From: Firmicutes bacterium UBA5010
GTDB taxonomy: Bacteria; Bacillota; Clostridia; Tissierellales; Sedimentibacteraceae
Assembly: GCA_002396645.1 (NCBI GenBank)
Contig: DGYI01000049.1
Coordinates: 4,585-13,212 of the forward strand
DNA length: 8,628 bases
Direction of reading: 5' to 3'
Shown here: piece by piece, positions 1 through 6,446 of the stretch
How the letters are laid out: each line of letters opens with the position of its first letter
How positions within the stretch are numbered: position 1 is the first letter of the stretch
Program-made: the position numbers and the translations under genes
The notes under the pieces: model-generated
The model's input: only the letters and a program-made list of their open reading frames with translations
Databases searched by the model: none
What the model was told of the DNA's origin: nothing

Positions 1-754
1 CTTTTACGCCATCTGAATGATATACCTTAATTATTGAAAGCCCTATTGACAATTCTACAAATGTTATGCACATAATAAGAGCATATGAACGTATACAAAC
101 AAATAATGTTCCGACTATATATTGTTTTATACTGATTATAAGAGCCTTTCCTTTTCCTGAAAATTGTCTGTATACAAATTCTGATAATTTTTCATAATCA
201 CCTGCTATGAAAAATGTGGAAATAATCATCAGTAAAATCTTGATAAATAAACCCGGTAAAGAAGATGCATATCCCGATAAGAAAGCCACAGTTTTCATAG
301 AAAGACCTGTTATTGACTGCCCTAAAGTTCTTGTAATTTGATTGAAAATATCATTTGCAGTTTCAACATATGCCGGATCCATGCGCAAAATCCACTCTTC
401 GATATTTTCAAATGTCAGCAATAAGAACGGCTCTATATGAGAATAATACATATAAGGCAGCTTATAAATTATATCAATAACTGACGAAACTATCTTTACA
501 CCAATCATTGATAATAACAAGACGACTGCACAGTAAAAAACAAATACTAATAATAATGCTGTAAGTTTATATGATATCTTTAATTTATCCGATATAAACT
601 TAGCAGGCCTTCTTATAAAATAAGCAATCAAAAATGCAAATATAAACGGTGTTATCAGTCCTATTCCGTATTTTATAACTATAAAAACAATAAATGCAAT
701 AATGGCTAAATATATAAAGTTTACTATAAATTTCGTTCGCTTTTCATATTCCAA
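1..754 (-). CDS. ytvI: Sporulation-type YtvI / AI-2E family membrane protein (3' end cut by window edge)
   Basis: About 251 codons are visible; the family is usually about 350 residues, so the C-terminal part lies outside the window. The start is a TTG at 754, chosen because a GGAGG Shine-Dalgarno sits 8 nt upstream and no in-frame ATG fits better. The visible protein begins MEYEKRTKFIVNFIYLAIIA. It has hydrophobic segments at roughly residues 10-29 and 31-46 (IGLITPFIFAFLIAYFIRRP), a third near 63-78, and then a soluble central stretch with amphipathic helices. The segment LLMIISTFFIAGDYEKL (about 175-191) closely matches the (S)TFFIxxDYE motif typical of YtvI/AI-2E exporter-family proteins, followed by another membrane segment (YIVGTLFVCIRSYALIMCIT). 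YtvI proteins are sporulation-associated integral membrane proteins of unclear molecular role, and the AI-2E family also holds small-molecule exporters. A separate promoter at 792-820 suggests independent expression from the upstream EAL gene. The family call is firm; assignment to YtvI rather than another AI-2E member is likely but not certain. Confidence 0.83.
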   Translation of the reverse strand, partial: MEYEKRTKFIVNFIYLAIIAFIVFIVIKYGIGLITPFIFAFLIAYFIRRPAKFISDKLKISYKLTALLLVFVFYCAVVLLLSMIGVKIVSSVIDIIYKLPYMYYSHIEPFLLLTFENIEEWILRMDPAYVETANDIFNQITRTLGQSITGLSMKTVAFLSGYASSLPGLFIKILLMIISTFFIAGDYEKLSEFVYRQFSGKGKALIISIKQYIVGTLFVCIRSYALIMCITFVELSIGLSIIKVYHSDGVK

Positions 755-791
755 ATTAGTTTCCTCCGAAAAAATATCTCTATATTTTATA

Positions 792-820
792 ATATTAGCA
801 CATTAAAGTAAAAATAACAA
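792..820 (-). promoter_or_regulatory. Sigma-A-type promoter for the ytvI-like gene
   Basis: Read on the minus strand: TTGTTA (820-815), a 17-nt spacer, then TAATAT (797-792). TGC stands immediately before the -10, which makes it an extended -10 box. Transcription would start near 785, giving a leader of about 30 nt before the TTG start. The match in both boxes plus the exact spacing makes this one of the better promoters in the window. I see no sigma-F/E/G/K-type element, so any sporulation control is not evident from this site. Confidence 0.62.
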
Positions 821-836
821 TTAATTTAAAATTACA

Positions 837-3095
837 TTATTTAACATTTAAATCAACTTGTATAGCAATTAGTTTTTCAAATTCTGCAACAGTAATAGGC
901 TTTGAATAATAAAAGCCTTGAACTATATCACATCCTGCATTTTTTAACAATCTGACTTGACTTTCCGTTTCCACTCCCTCTGCAACACTGAAAAGACCCA
1001 ACATCCTTATCATTGATAATATACTCAAAATAACCTTTTCGCCTTTTTCGTCCGTTTCTACCTCATTCATAAAGCTTTTGTCGATTTTAACAAAATCCGC
1101 AGGAAGATTTTTTATAGCACTTAAAGATGAGTACCCGCTTCCGAAATCATCTATAGAAACTAAAAATCCTTCGTTCTTTATTTTCATCATAATATCTATA
1201 ATATTATCAACATCTGCAAATATAGCACTCTCCGTAAGCTCTATTTCGATAAATTCAGGATTTACATTATATTTTTGTGAAATTCTTTTAAAATTATATG
1301 CAAGGTCATGGCTTGTCAGATTAACCCTTGAAATATTCACTGAAATCGGTACAGCCGAAATATTTGAAGAATTCATATTCCAATCGGCAATCTGCTTGCA
1401 TACTTTCTCAAACATATATAAATCAAGTTTTCTGATAAAACCGTTTCGCTCAAAAATAGGTATAAATTCAGCCGGAAGAATCAGTCCTGCACCGGGTTTA
1501 TTCCATCTGACCAATGCCTCAGCACCGAATATTTCTTCATTTGCCAAAGAATATTTAGGCTGAAGATAAAGTTCAAATTCACCGTTTTGAAGTGCCTTTT
1601 CCATAGCATTTTCAATCTCTTTTTCTTTGAGAATATTTAGTCTGTTCTTCTCTTCAAAGAAGTGATACCACACATCATTTCGTCTTTTTGCAATACTTCT
1701 TGAAATATTGCTTCTGTCGCTTAATACATTGACATCTAAAGATTTATCAATAAGAGAATATATCCCTGCCGTGATTTCAATTTCGTATGTATCAAAATAT
1801 CCTTTTATTGCTCTTATTATTGCTTCCAGTCTTTCTATAACTTTTTCATTGCTCTCATATTTCATCAATATATTAAAATTATCACTGGAAATACGGCAAA
1901 AAGTTTCATTGGATAAAAGATTTGAATTTATGGCTCTGGCAATATGTTTCAAAACATAATTTCCTTCCTCATAACCATATATATCATTTATAACCTTGAA
2001 CTTATTTACATCAATCATAATCATCGCAAAATCGATATTAGAATTTTTAGAAATTATATTTTTTACGTCTCGGATAAATTTTTGCCAGTTTGAGCACTCT
2101 GCCACATCATCATAATAAGCAAGCTTCTCCAAGTTTTTATTGTTTTTTTGTAATGCGGCATTGATTATAAAGCTTGTTATTACTATAAAAAGCACTATTA
2201 TAGATGTTAAAATTATCAAGCTGTTAACAAGCCTTTGTGATTGCATTGATATGGCTCTGTCGGGCACAGCCGATAGTATATACCAATCATTTACACCAAT
2301 TTTTGAATAGCATAGCTGTCTTTTGGCACCATCCCTTATATACTCTATAGAATCTGTTTTCCCCTGACTGATATCATTTTTTATTTTGTTAAATTTTTCT
2401 CCGTATATACCGTAATTCCCCATAACATCAAATAAATTCTCAAATTCACCGATGCTGTTGACATTATCTGTATTTACAACGGGTCTGCCGTCACTGTTTA
2501 TAATATATGAATACCCTTCACCATGAAAGCTTTCAATTTTGAGAGCTTCAGAAAACTGTTCCTGTGATTTAGCTGCAAAAATAACCCCTATAATCTCATT
2601 GTTTTGATAAATAGGTGCTGCATATACATTGATCTCTTTGCCATCCCATATATCCAAAAGACGATCTGAAACATTGCTTTCACCGTTCATTGCTTTCTTA
2701 AAATATTGTCTGTCACTGAAATCCGAGACCTTATTATCGGTGGTATAGGCAGTTCCGTCAGTTAAAATTACGCCTGCTCTCTTGAATGATTTATCTACAG
2801 ATTCTTCTATAACAGATAATGTGCTGTTTATATCAAATTCATTTTTATATGAAATAAAGGAAGCTACAGTATTAATTGCCGACAAATCACCTTTAATTTG
2901 TTTCTCGATATTTTGCGCACTCTTAGCAGACAGTTCCATAAGATAGTTCAGTTTTTCCCGGTGAAGTCCGGCTATGGCCTGCTTAATAAAATTATACCCT
3001 ATAACAATTAGAATTAATATAAGCAACAATGTTACAATTACTATAAATATGCTTCTTCTTTTTTCATCTTTCATATAATGAATCAAATCCTTCAC
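837..3095 (-). CDS. Membrane-bound Cache-GGDEF(degenerate)-EAL protein, probable c-di-GMP phosphodiesterase
   Basis: 752 residues. A membrane segment (about 16-34) is followed by an extracytoplasmic sensor of about 240 residues with dCache features (DRQYFKKAMNGESNVSD 128-144; NVYAAPIYQNNEIIGVIFAA 156-175), then a second membrane segment (288-312). A GGDEF domain (about 323-485) and an EAL domain (about 490-745) follow. The GGDEF signature is replaced by SSDNF (403-407), and the usual DxLTGLxNR entry motif is DDVAECSNW, so cyclase activity is unlikely; no RxxD I-site is seen. The EAL domain keeps its catalytic set: EAL 526-528, N587, ELTES 619-623, DDFGSGY 649-655, K670, E706 and QGF 726-728. 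By family knowledge it should hydrolyse c-di-GMP to pGpG at the membrane, tuned by an external ligand and perhaps by GTP bound to the inactive GGDEF domain. The start is uncertain: the GTG at 3095 has only a distant AGGGG, and an ATG eight codons in (3074) has AAGGA 13 nt upstream. It lies 61 bp downstream of psuG with no convincing terminator between, so read-through from psuKG is possible. Confidence 0.93.
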   Translation of the reverse strand: MKDLIHYMKDEKRRSIFIVIVTLLLILILIVIGYNFIKQAIAGLHREKLNYLMELSAKSAQNIEKQIKGDLSAINTVASFISYKNEFDINSTLSVIEESVDKSFKRAGVILTDGTAYTTDNKVSDFSDRQYFKKAMNGESNVSDRLLDIWDGKEINVYAAPIYQNNEIIGVIFAAKSQEQFSEALKIESFHGEGYSYIINSDGRPVVNTDNVNSIGEFENLFDVMGNYGIYGEKFNKIKNDISQGKTDSIEYIRDGAKRQLCYSKIGVNDWYILSAVPDRAISMQSQRLVNSLIILTSIIVLFIVITSFIINAALQKNNKNLEKLAYYDDVAECSNWQKFIRDVKNIISKNSNIDFAMIMIDVNKFKVINDIYGYEEGNYVLKHIARAINSNLLSNETFCRISSDNFNILMKYESNEKVIERLEAIIRAIKGYFDTYEIEITAGIYSLIDKSLDVNVLSDRSNISRSIAKRRNDVWYHFFEEKNRLNILKEKEIENAMEKALQNGEFELYLQPKYSLANEEIFGAEALVRWNKPGAGLILPAEFIPIFERNGFIRKLDLYMFEKVCKQIADWNMNSSNISAVPISVNISRVNLTSHDLAYNFKRISQKYNVNPEFIEIELTESAIFADVDNIIDIMMKIKNEGFLVSIDDFGSGYSSLSAIKNLPADFVKIDKSFMNEVETDEKGEKVILSILSMIRMLGLFSVAEGVETESQVRLLKNAGCDIVQGFYYSKPITVAEFEKLIAIQVDLNVK

Positions 3096-3156
3096 TTTAT
3101 TATGTTAAATTTATACCCCTTCAGGATTTTTTTAATCTTTAAAAACCAGTTTTTAC

Positions 3157-4083
3157 CTAATTTTTGATTTTTGCATATTCAACTGAAATCTTGGAGGCAA
3201 GAGCCACATTGTTATAGACTAACTGAATATTTGATTCAAGACTTTTTCCTTCAGTCAGTTTTTGAATTTTATCAAGTAAGAAAGGTGTTATTTCTTTCCC
3301 TTTAATACCTAATTTTTCAGCCTCCTTAAGAGCCATATCAATATTGCCATTGATATAATCCAAGTCCATAGCATATTCATCAGGTATAGGATTGCCTACA
3401 ACCATGCCTCCCTTTAAAGCACAAGCTTCTTTTACATAGAATGCCTCAGCAATTTCCTTTGGACTGTCCAACCGATAATCAGCTTTAAATCCGCTGTGAG
3501 TTGTATAAAATGCAGGAACTTCTTCTGTCTGATAAGCCACTACGGTTACACCCTTAGTTTCTAAATACTCCAAAGTAAGACCGATATCCAAAATAGATTT
3601 ACAGCCGGCACAGACAACGCACACATCGGTCATTGCAAGTTCTTCTAAATCAGCACTGATATCCATAGTTGTTTCGGCACCTCGATGAACCCCTCCTATT
3701 CCTCCGGTTCCAAAGACCTTAATTCCGGCTAAGGATGCCGCTATCATAGTTGTTGCAACAGTTGTTGCCCCATCCATGCCCTTTGACAAAATAACGGGAA
3801 GATCACGACGGCTTGCCTTTGGAACATTAAGTCCCTTTTTACCCAAGTATTCAATTTCATTCTTAGAAATTCCGACAGTTATCTTTCCTTTAATTATAGC
3901 AACGGTAGCCGGCACAGCACCGTTTTCTCTGACTATATTTTCAACATTTAAAGCTGTTTCAACATTCTTAGGATAAGGCATACCATGCGAAATTATAGTC
4001 GATTCCAGTGCTACAACAGGTCTGCCCTCCTCTAATGCACTTTTTACTTCTTTTGATATAACTAAAAATTTTTCTAAATTCAT
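3157..4083 (-). CDS. psuG: Pseudouridine-5'-phosphate glycosidase
   Basis: 308 residues, the normal length of the PsuG/IndA family. The enzyme cleaves (reversibly) the C-C glycosidic bond of pseudouridine 5'-phosphate to give uracil and ribose 5-phosphate in the cytoplasm. Family motifs run the full length: VALESTIISHGMPYP (24-38), GAVPATVAIIKGKITVGI (55-72), GMDGATTVATTMIAASLAGI (102-121), GTGGIGGVHRGAETTMDISA (125-144), CAGCKSILDIGLTLEYL (158-174), FYTTHSGF (192-199) and VGNPIPDEYAMD (229-240). The residues matching the E. coli catalytic set are present with a constant offset of 4: E27, K89, D145 and the Schiff-base lysine K162. The ATG at 4083 follows GGAGG with a 5-nt spacer, a strong site. 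It sits 23 bp downstream of psuK on the same strand, so the two are almost certainly one operon and act in sequence. No pseudouridine transporter or nucleosidase lies in the window. Confidence 0.97.
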   Translation of the reverse strand: MNLEKFLVISKEVKSALEEGRPVVALESTIISHGMPYPKNVETALNVENIVRENGAVPATVAIIKGKITVGISKNEIEYLGKKGLNVPKASRRDLPVILSKGMDGATTVATTMIAASLAGIKVFGTGGIGGVHRGAETTMDISADLEELAMTDVCVVCAGCKSILDIGLTLEYLETKGVTVVAYQTEEVPAFYTTHSGFKADYRLDSPKEIAEAFYVKEACALKGGMVVGNPIPDEYAMDLDYINGNIDMALKEAEKLGIKGKEITPFLLDKIQKLTEGKSLESNIQLVYNNVALASKISVEYAKIKN

Positions 4084-4106
4084 ATTTACCTCCGTTTTAA
4101 AATATT

Positions 4107-5051
4107 TTATAATTTTTCTTTAATTCTCTTAAATAAATTTTCTTTTGTTAATTCTTTACTTATAGTATCAATTGTTTCAATACATATAGATGCCGCCGCC
4201 AATCCATATTCTATTGCTTTGCTTATAGGCTCATCGTTTTGCAGTGCCCATGAAATTCCTCCCATCAAGGAGTCCCCGCATCCTGTACTGTTCACAACTT
4301 TGCAAGGAAAGCATGGATAATGAATTTTAGATTCTTTGCTCGCATGATATACCCCATCTCGACCCATTGAAGTAACTACGTTTTCTACTCCCTTATTTAA
4401 AAGTATATCCGAAGCTCTATTTAAATCATCTCTATTGTTTATTTTGACAGAACTCAAAATTTCAAGCTCCAGCAAATTCGGCTTTAATAAAAATATTTTA
4501 TTTAAGATATTTTTAAATCTTGAAGCCTTTATTGTTGATACAGGCTCTGCCAATATAGGAACAGTACAGTTATTTGCCAGATATTCTATACTTCTCTCAG
4601 ACAAATTAGCATCAATTACCAACAGTTTTCCGTTGTTGATGAACGGTATTTTATCCTCCAGATACTCGGATGTTAATTTTTCATATATATCCATGTCACT
4701 TAGTGCAATAACCATATCGCCGTTTTCATCATTTATACAAAGATATGTTGAAGTTCTTTCACCTCTTATTTTAACAGCATGCCTAAGACCTATGCCTAAA
4801 CCGGTGCAGCTTTTTTCAATTTCGGATGCATAAAGATCATCTCCCAATACGGTTATCAGTTCAACATTTCCACCAAGTCTGCTTATATTATCAGCTATAT
4901 TTCTGCCGACTCCACCGAAAGAAACAGTCATCCTGCCCGGATTGCTGTCTGAATTTCTAAGACTTTGATACGGTGTTCCGCAAATGTCGATATTAACGGC
5001 ACCTACAACCGTTATATACTTACTTATCTCTTTTATATCAGTCTCTTTCAT
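4107..5051 (-). CDS. psuK: Pseudouridine kinase (PfkB/ribokinase family)
   Basis: 314 residues. The enzyme uses ATP to phosphorylate pseudouridine at the 5' position, feeding PsuG, encoded 23 bp downstream. PfkB features: the N-terminal strand ITVVGAVNIDICG (13-25), DSNPG (35-39), which is typical of nucleoside-type PsuK enzymes, PfkB signature 1 around GGVGRNIADNISRLGG (46-61), and signature 2 NSTGCGDSLMGG (254-265) with the probable catalytic base D260 and the anion-hole glycines. The usual GAGD is GCGD here, a mild change. There is no N-terminal helix-turn-helix, unlike the longer PsuK forms found in some Firmicutes. The ATG at 5051 follows AGAGG with a 6-nt spacer. Substrate assignment rests on the psuG partner plus the DSNPG/GGVGRNIA motifs; PfkB sequence alone could not separate nucleoside kinases this finely. 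Confidence 0.93.
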   Translation of the reverse strand: MKETDIKEISKYITVVGAVNIDICGTPYQSLRNSDSNPGRMTVSFGGVGRNIADNISRLGGNVELITVLGDDLYASEIEKSCTGLGIGLRHAVKIRGERTSTYLCINDENGDMVIALSDMDIYEKLTSEYLEDKIPFINNGKLLVIDANLSERSIEYLANNCTVPILAEPVSTIKASRFKNILNKIFLLKPNLLELEILSSVKINNRDDLNRASDILLNKGVENVVTSMGRDGVYHASKESKIHYPCFPCKVVNSTGCGDSLMGGISWALQNDEPISKAIEYGLAAASICIETIDTISKELTKENLFKRIKEKL

Positions 5052-5087
5052 TCTACACCTCTTTTCTTATATCTAGTTTTACCCTTA

Positions 5088-5115
5088 ATTATATCAATTA
5101 ATGAAAATCTTGCAA
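5088..5115 (-). promoter_or_regulatory. Sigma-A-type promoter of the psuKG operon
   Basis: On the minus strand: TTGCAA (5115-5110), a 16-nt spacer, and a perfect TATAAT (5093-5088) preceded by TGA, an extended -10. The predicted transcription start is near 5081, leaving a leader of about 30 nt before the psuK ATG. Its upstream edge is about 13 bp from the inverted repeat at 5128-5159, so a regulator bound there could affect both divergent promoters. Confidence 0.68.
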
Positions 5116-5127
5116 ATATTAATTTCC

Positions 5128-5159
5128 TATTATCAATTTTTATAAGATAATTGATAATA
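5128..5159. promoter_or_regulatory. 11-bp inverted repeat with GATAAT hexamers, candidate Fur/PerR-type operator
   Basis: The arms TATTATCAATT (5128-5138) and AATTGATAATA (5149-5159) are perfect inverted copies separated by 10 bp. The element contains three GATAAT hexamers: ATTATC at 5129-5134 in reverse orientation, then GATAAT at 5146-5151 and 5153-5158 in direct order. Arrays of such hexamers are a known description of Fur-family boxes. The right arm contains the -35 box of the bcp promoter (5151-5156), so binding would block that promoter. A PerR-like peroxide sensor would make sense for a peroxiredoxin, but that is inference. The high AT content means a chance repeat cannot be excluded. 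Confidence 0.45.
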
Positions 5160-5179
5160 TAGTTTTTTTCTGTTAGTAT
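5151..5179 (+). promoter_or_regulatory. Sigma-A-type promoter of bcp
   Basis: TTGATA (5151-5156), a 17-nt spacer, and TAGTAT (5174-5179) with TGT directly before the -10 (extended -10). The start would be near 5186, leaving a leader of about 53 nt. A small hairpin AGGC/GCCT (near 5186-5204) lies in that leader. The -35 box is inside the right arm of the inverted repeat at 5128-5159. Confidence 0.55.
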
Positions 5180-5238
5180 TATATAAGGCCTTTCATAAAT
5201 GCCTAAGAATTATATATTTATATTATAAGGAGGTAAAA

Positions 5239-5703
5239 ATGTTAAAGCAAAATACTATAGCTCCTGAAATAGAGCTTAATGACAAAGCCGGAAATACGGT
5301 AAAACTTTCGGACTTTAGAGGAAAAAAGGTAATAGTTTATTTCTACCCTAAGGATAATACGCCGGGATGCACAAGACAGGCAGCCGCATTTACCAAGATA
5401 TATGAAGAATATAAGGCACTTGGGGTTGAATTGATCGGAATAAGCAAGGACAGTGAAGCTTCACACCTTAAATTCGCGCAAAAGAATGATCTTAGCTTTA
5501 TACTTTTATCAGATCCTGAATTAAAGGCAATAAAGGATTATGATGTATGGCAAGAAAAGAAAATGTACGGCAAAACAAGCATGGGTGTTGTCAGAACAAG
5601 CTACCTTATAGACGAAAACGGTATGATAGAAAAGGTGTGGGAAAAAGCAAAACCAGACACAAATGCAACTGAGATATTGGAGTATTTAAAAAAGCTTAAT
5701 TGA
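5239..5703 (+). CDS. bcp: Bcp/PrxQ-type thiol peroxidase (AhpC/TSA family), single cysteine
   Basis: 154 residues, full length for the BCP (bacterioferritin comigratory protein) group of peroxiredoxins, cytoplasmic enzymes that reduce hydrogen peroxide and organic hydroperoxides with thiol donors. The thioredoxin-like fold begins at once (APEIELNDKAGNTVKLSDFR). The active-site motif is FYPKDNTPGCT (35-45), with peroxidatic C44, T41 and the distal R119 (VVRTSYLID). In E. coli Bcp the resolving cysteine is five residues after the peroxidatic one. Here the segment is CTRQAAAF, and C44 is the only cysteine in the protein, so it must work as a 1-Cys enzyme resolved by an external thiol. The ATG follows AAGGAGG with a 5-nt spacer, a very strong site. 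It is divergent from psuK, shares its promoter region, and has a candidate operator over its -35 box. It appears to be monocistronic. Confidence 0.96.
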   Translation: MLKQNTIAPEIELNDKAGNTVKLSDFRGKKVIVYFYPKDNTPGCTRQAAAFTKIYEEYKALGVELIGISKDSEASHLKFAQKNDLSFILLSDPELKAIKDYDVWQEKKMYGKTSMGVVRTSYLIDENGMIEKVWEKAKPDTNATEILEYLKKLN

Positions 5704-5892
5704 TTCAAAAATATGAAAATAAAGCTTTGAATTTTACGTTGTAATAAATTATTGTTTAATTTCATTTTCTGCCATATAATCAATGAATCTTTTTATAATT
5801 ATAAAAATAAATCTATTATATTTAAAAATATATTATGGTATCTATATTAAAAACATGCTATAATAAAAATAATAAAAAATGAGGTATGGAAT
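5704..5892. other. AT-rich intergenic region between bcp and the coiled-coil gene
   Basis: No gene is visible here on either strand. A weak ATTCAAA/TTTGAAT stem (5703-5709 with 5726-5732) followed by TTTT is the only terminator candidate after bcp, and it holds a single GC pair. An 18-bp perfect AT palindrome (5790-5807, TTTTTATAATTATAAAAA) is present; such palindromes are common by chance at this composition. The promoter of the next gene is at its right end. Confidence 0.5.
5836..5864 (+). promoter_or_regulatory. Extended -10 promoter of the coiled-coil gene
   Basis: A perfect TATAAT (5859-5864) is preceded by TGC, giving an extended -10 box. The -35 region (TGGTAT at 5836-5841, 17-nt spacing) is a poor match, as is often seen with extended -10 promoters. 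The start would be near 5871, followed by the GAGGT ribosome binding site at 5881-5885, 7 nt before the ATG at 5893. Confidence 0.5.
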
Positions 5893-6360
5893 ATGGATGA
5901 AAATGAAATATTGCAATTAATATTAAATGAAATTAAAGGCATGAAGCAAGAAATTAATAGCATGCATATACAACAAAATGACATGCAAATGCAACAAAAC
6001 AATATGCAAGCACAACAAAATGACATGCAAATGCAACAAAACAATATGCAAGCACAACAAAACAATATGCAAATACAAATAAGCAATATGCAAACACAGC
6101 AAAATGACATGCAAATACAAATAAGCAATATGCAAACACAACAAAATGACATGCAAATACAAATAAGCAACATACAAACACAACAAAACAACATGCAATC
6201 ACAAGTTGACATTATTTCAAACGAGACAGCTAAAATTATATTAACCTTAGAAAATACAACAAACAAAAATATTAATTTTTTAGTTGAAGGCTTTTCTAAT
6301 ACTACTGAAAAATTAAACGACCACGAAATTAGGATTACAGAATTAGAAGAAGCAGTTTAA
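5893..6360 (+). CDS. Coiled-coil protein of Gln/Asn/Met heptad repeats, function unknown
   Basis: 155 residues in three parts. The head (1-26) is MDENEILQLILNEIKGMKQE and a short continuation. Residues 27-103 are eleven exact-length heptads of the types QQNDMQM, QQNNMQA, QISNMQT and QQNDMQI. The tail (104-155) is non-repetitive and charged (TLENTTNKNINF, LNDHEIRITELEEAV). Methionine recurs at every seventh position from 17 to 101 (Ile at 94), continuing the I10 register. With Ile or Gln three residues earlier (QIS or QQN heptads) this gives an a/d coiled-coil core that is unusually polar in its first half. There is no signal peptide or membrane segment and no cysteine. Head and tail resemble small clostridial and bacillary hypothetical proteins with variable numbers of MK(T/G)EI-type heptads, but I know no assigned function. 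The ATG at 5893 has GAGGT 7 nt upstream. The gene is monocistronic, with its own promoter and the terminator at 6413-6446. Confidence 0.85.
   Translation: MDENEILQLILNEIKGMKQEINSMHIQQNDMQMQQNNMQAQQNDMQMQQNNMQAQQNNMQIQISNMQTQQNDMQIQISNMQTQQNDMQIQISNIQTQQNNMQSQVDIISNETAKIILTLENTTNKNINFLVEGFSNTTEKLNDHEIRITELEEAV
5971..6201 (+). repeat. Eleven 21-bp tandem repeats within the coiled-coil gene
   Basis: Each 21-bp unit encodes one heptad, mostly of the form CAACAAAAYRAYATGCAAnnn or CAAATAAGCAAYATRCAAACA. Two unit types alternate, giving higher-order 42-bp repeats: QQNDMQM-QQNNMQA twice at 5971-6054, then QISNMQT-QQNDMQI pairs at 6076-6180. Because the unit is a multiple of three, gain or loss of copies keeps the frame. 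The sequence is almost free of thymine in codon positions 1 and 2 of the Gln/Asn codons, which leaves long shadow reading frames on the other strand. Confidence 0.95.
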
Positions 6361-6412
6361 ATATTATTAAATACTGCACAAATATATGAATTACATATAA
6401 TAACTAATATTT

Positions 6413-6446
6413 AAAGCACTCTTTTAATAAAATAGAGTGCTTTTTT
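6413..6446 (+). terminator. Intrinsic terminator at a convergent gene junction
   Basis: A 10-bp perfect stem, AAAGCACTCT (6413-6422) with AGAGTGCTTT (6434-6443), 11-nt loop, followed by a run of T to 6446. It lies 53 nt after the coiled-coil gene and ends on the stop codon (6445-6447) of the convergent minus-strand gene. Read on the minus strand the same stem follows that stop codon almost directly and ends in UUUAAAUAUU, so it probably also serves the minus-strand unit, less strongly. Confidence 0.85.

Noticed and set aside
1078..1959. Plus-strand reading frames opposite the GGDEF-EAL gene
   Set aside because: They lie inside a well-supported gene with complete catalytic motifs and have no RBS or recognisable family features; the same holds for the plus-strand frames opposite psuG, psuK, the pentapeptide gene and the lipoprotein gene.
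3096..3156. c-di-GMP riboswitch or own promoter upstream of the GGDEF-EAL gene
   Set aside because: Only 61 bp separate it from psuG, too short for a c-di-GMP riboswitch, and no convincing -35/-10 pair is present; the AAAAAC/GTTTTT stem there has no usable loop or U-run.
5703..5736. Terminator of bcp (ATTCAAA/TTTGAAT followed by TTTT)
   Set aside because: Seven pairs with a single GC pair and a 16-nt loop are too weak to call.
5790..5807. Perfect 18-bp palindrome TTTTTATAATTATAAAAA as a possible PerR box
   Set aside because: It lacks the 7-1-7 spacing of the PerR consensus, is purely AT, lies upstream of an unrelated gene, and such palindromes are expected by chance in DNA of this composition.
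5971..6201. CRISPR-like regular spacing of short repeats
   Set aside because: The units are contiguous 21-bp coding repeats with no unique spacers, and they translate as perfect heptads.
5847..6266. Three long minus-strand reading frames rich in Cys, Leu, His and Ile across the repeat region
   Set aside because: They are antisense shadows of the 21-bp repeats, where few stop codons can arise; none has a ribosome binding site or family features, and the plus-strand frame has a promoter, RBS and terminator.
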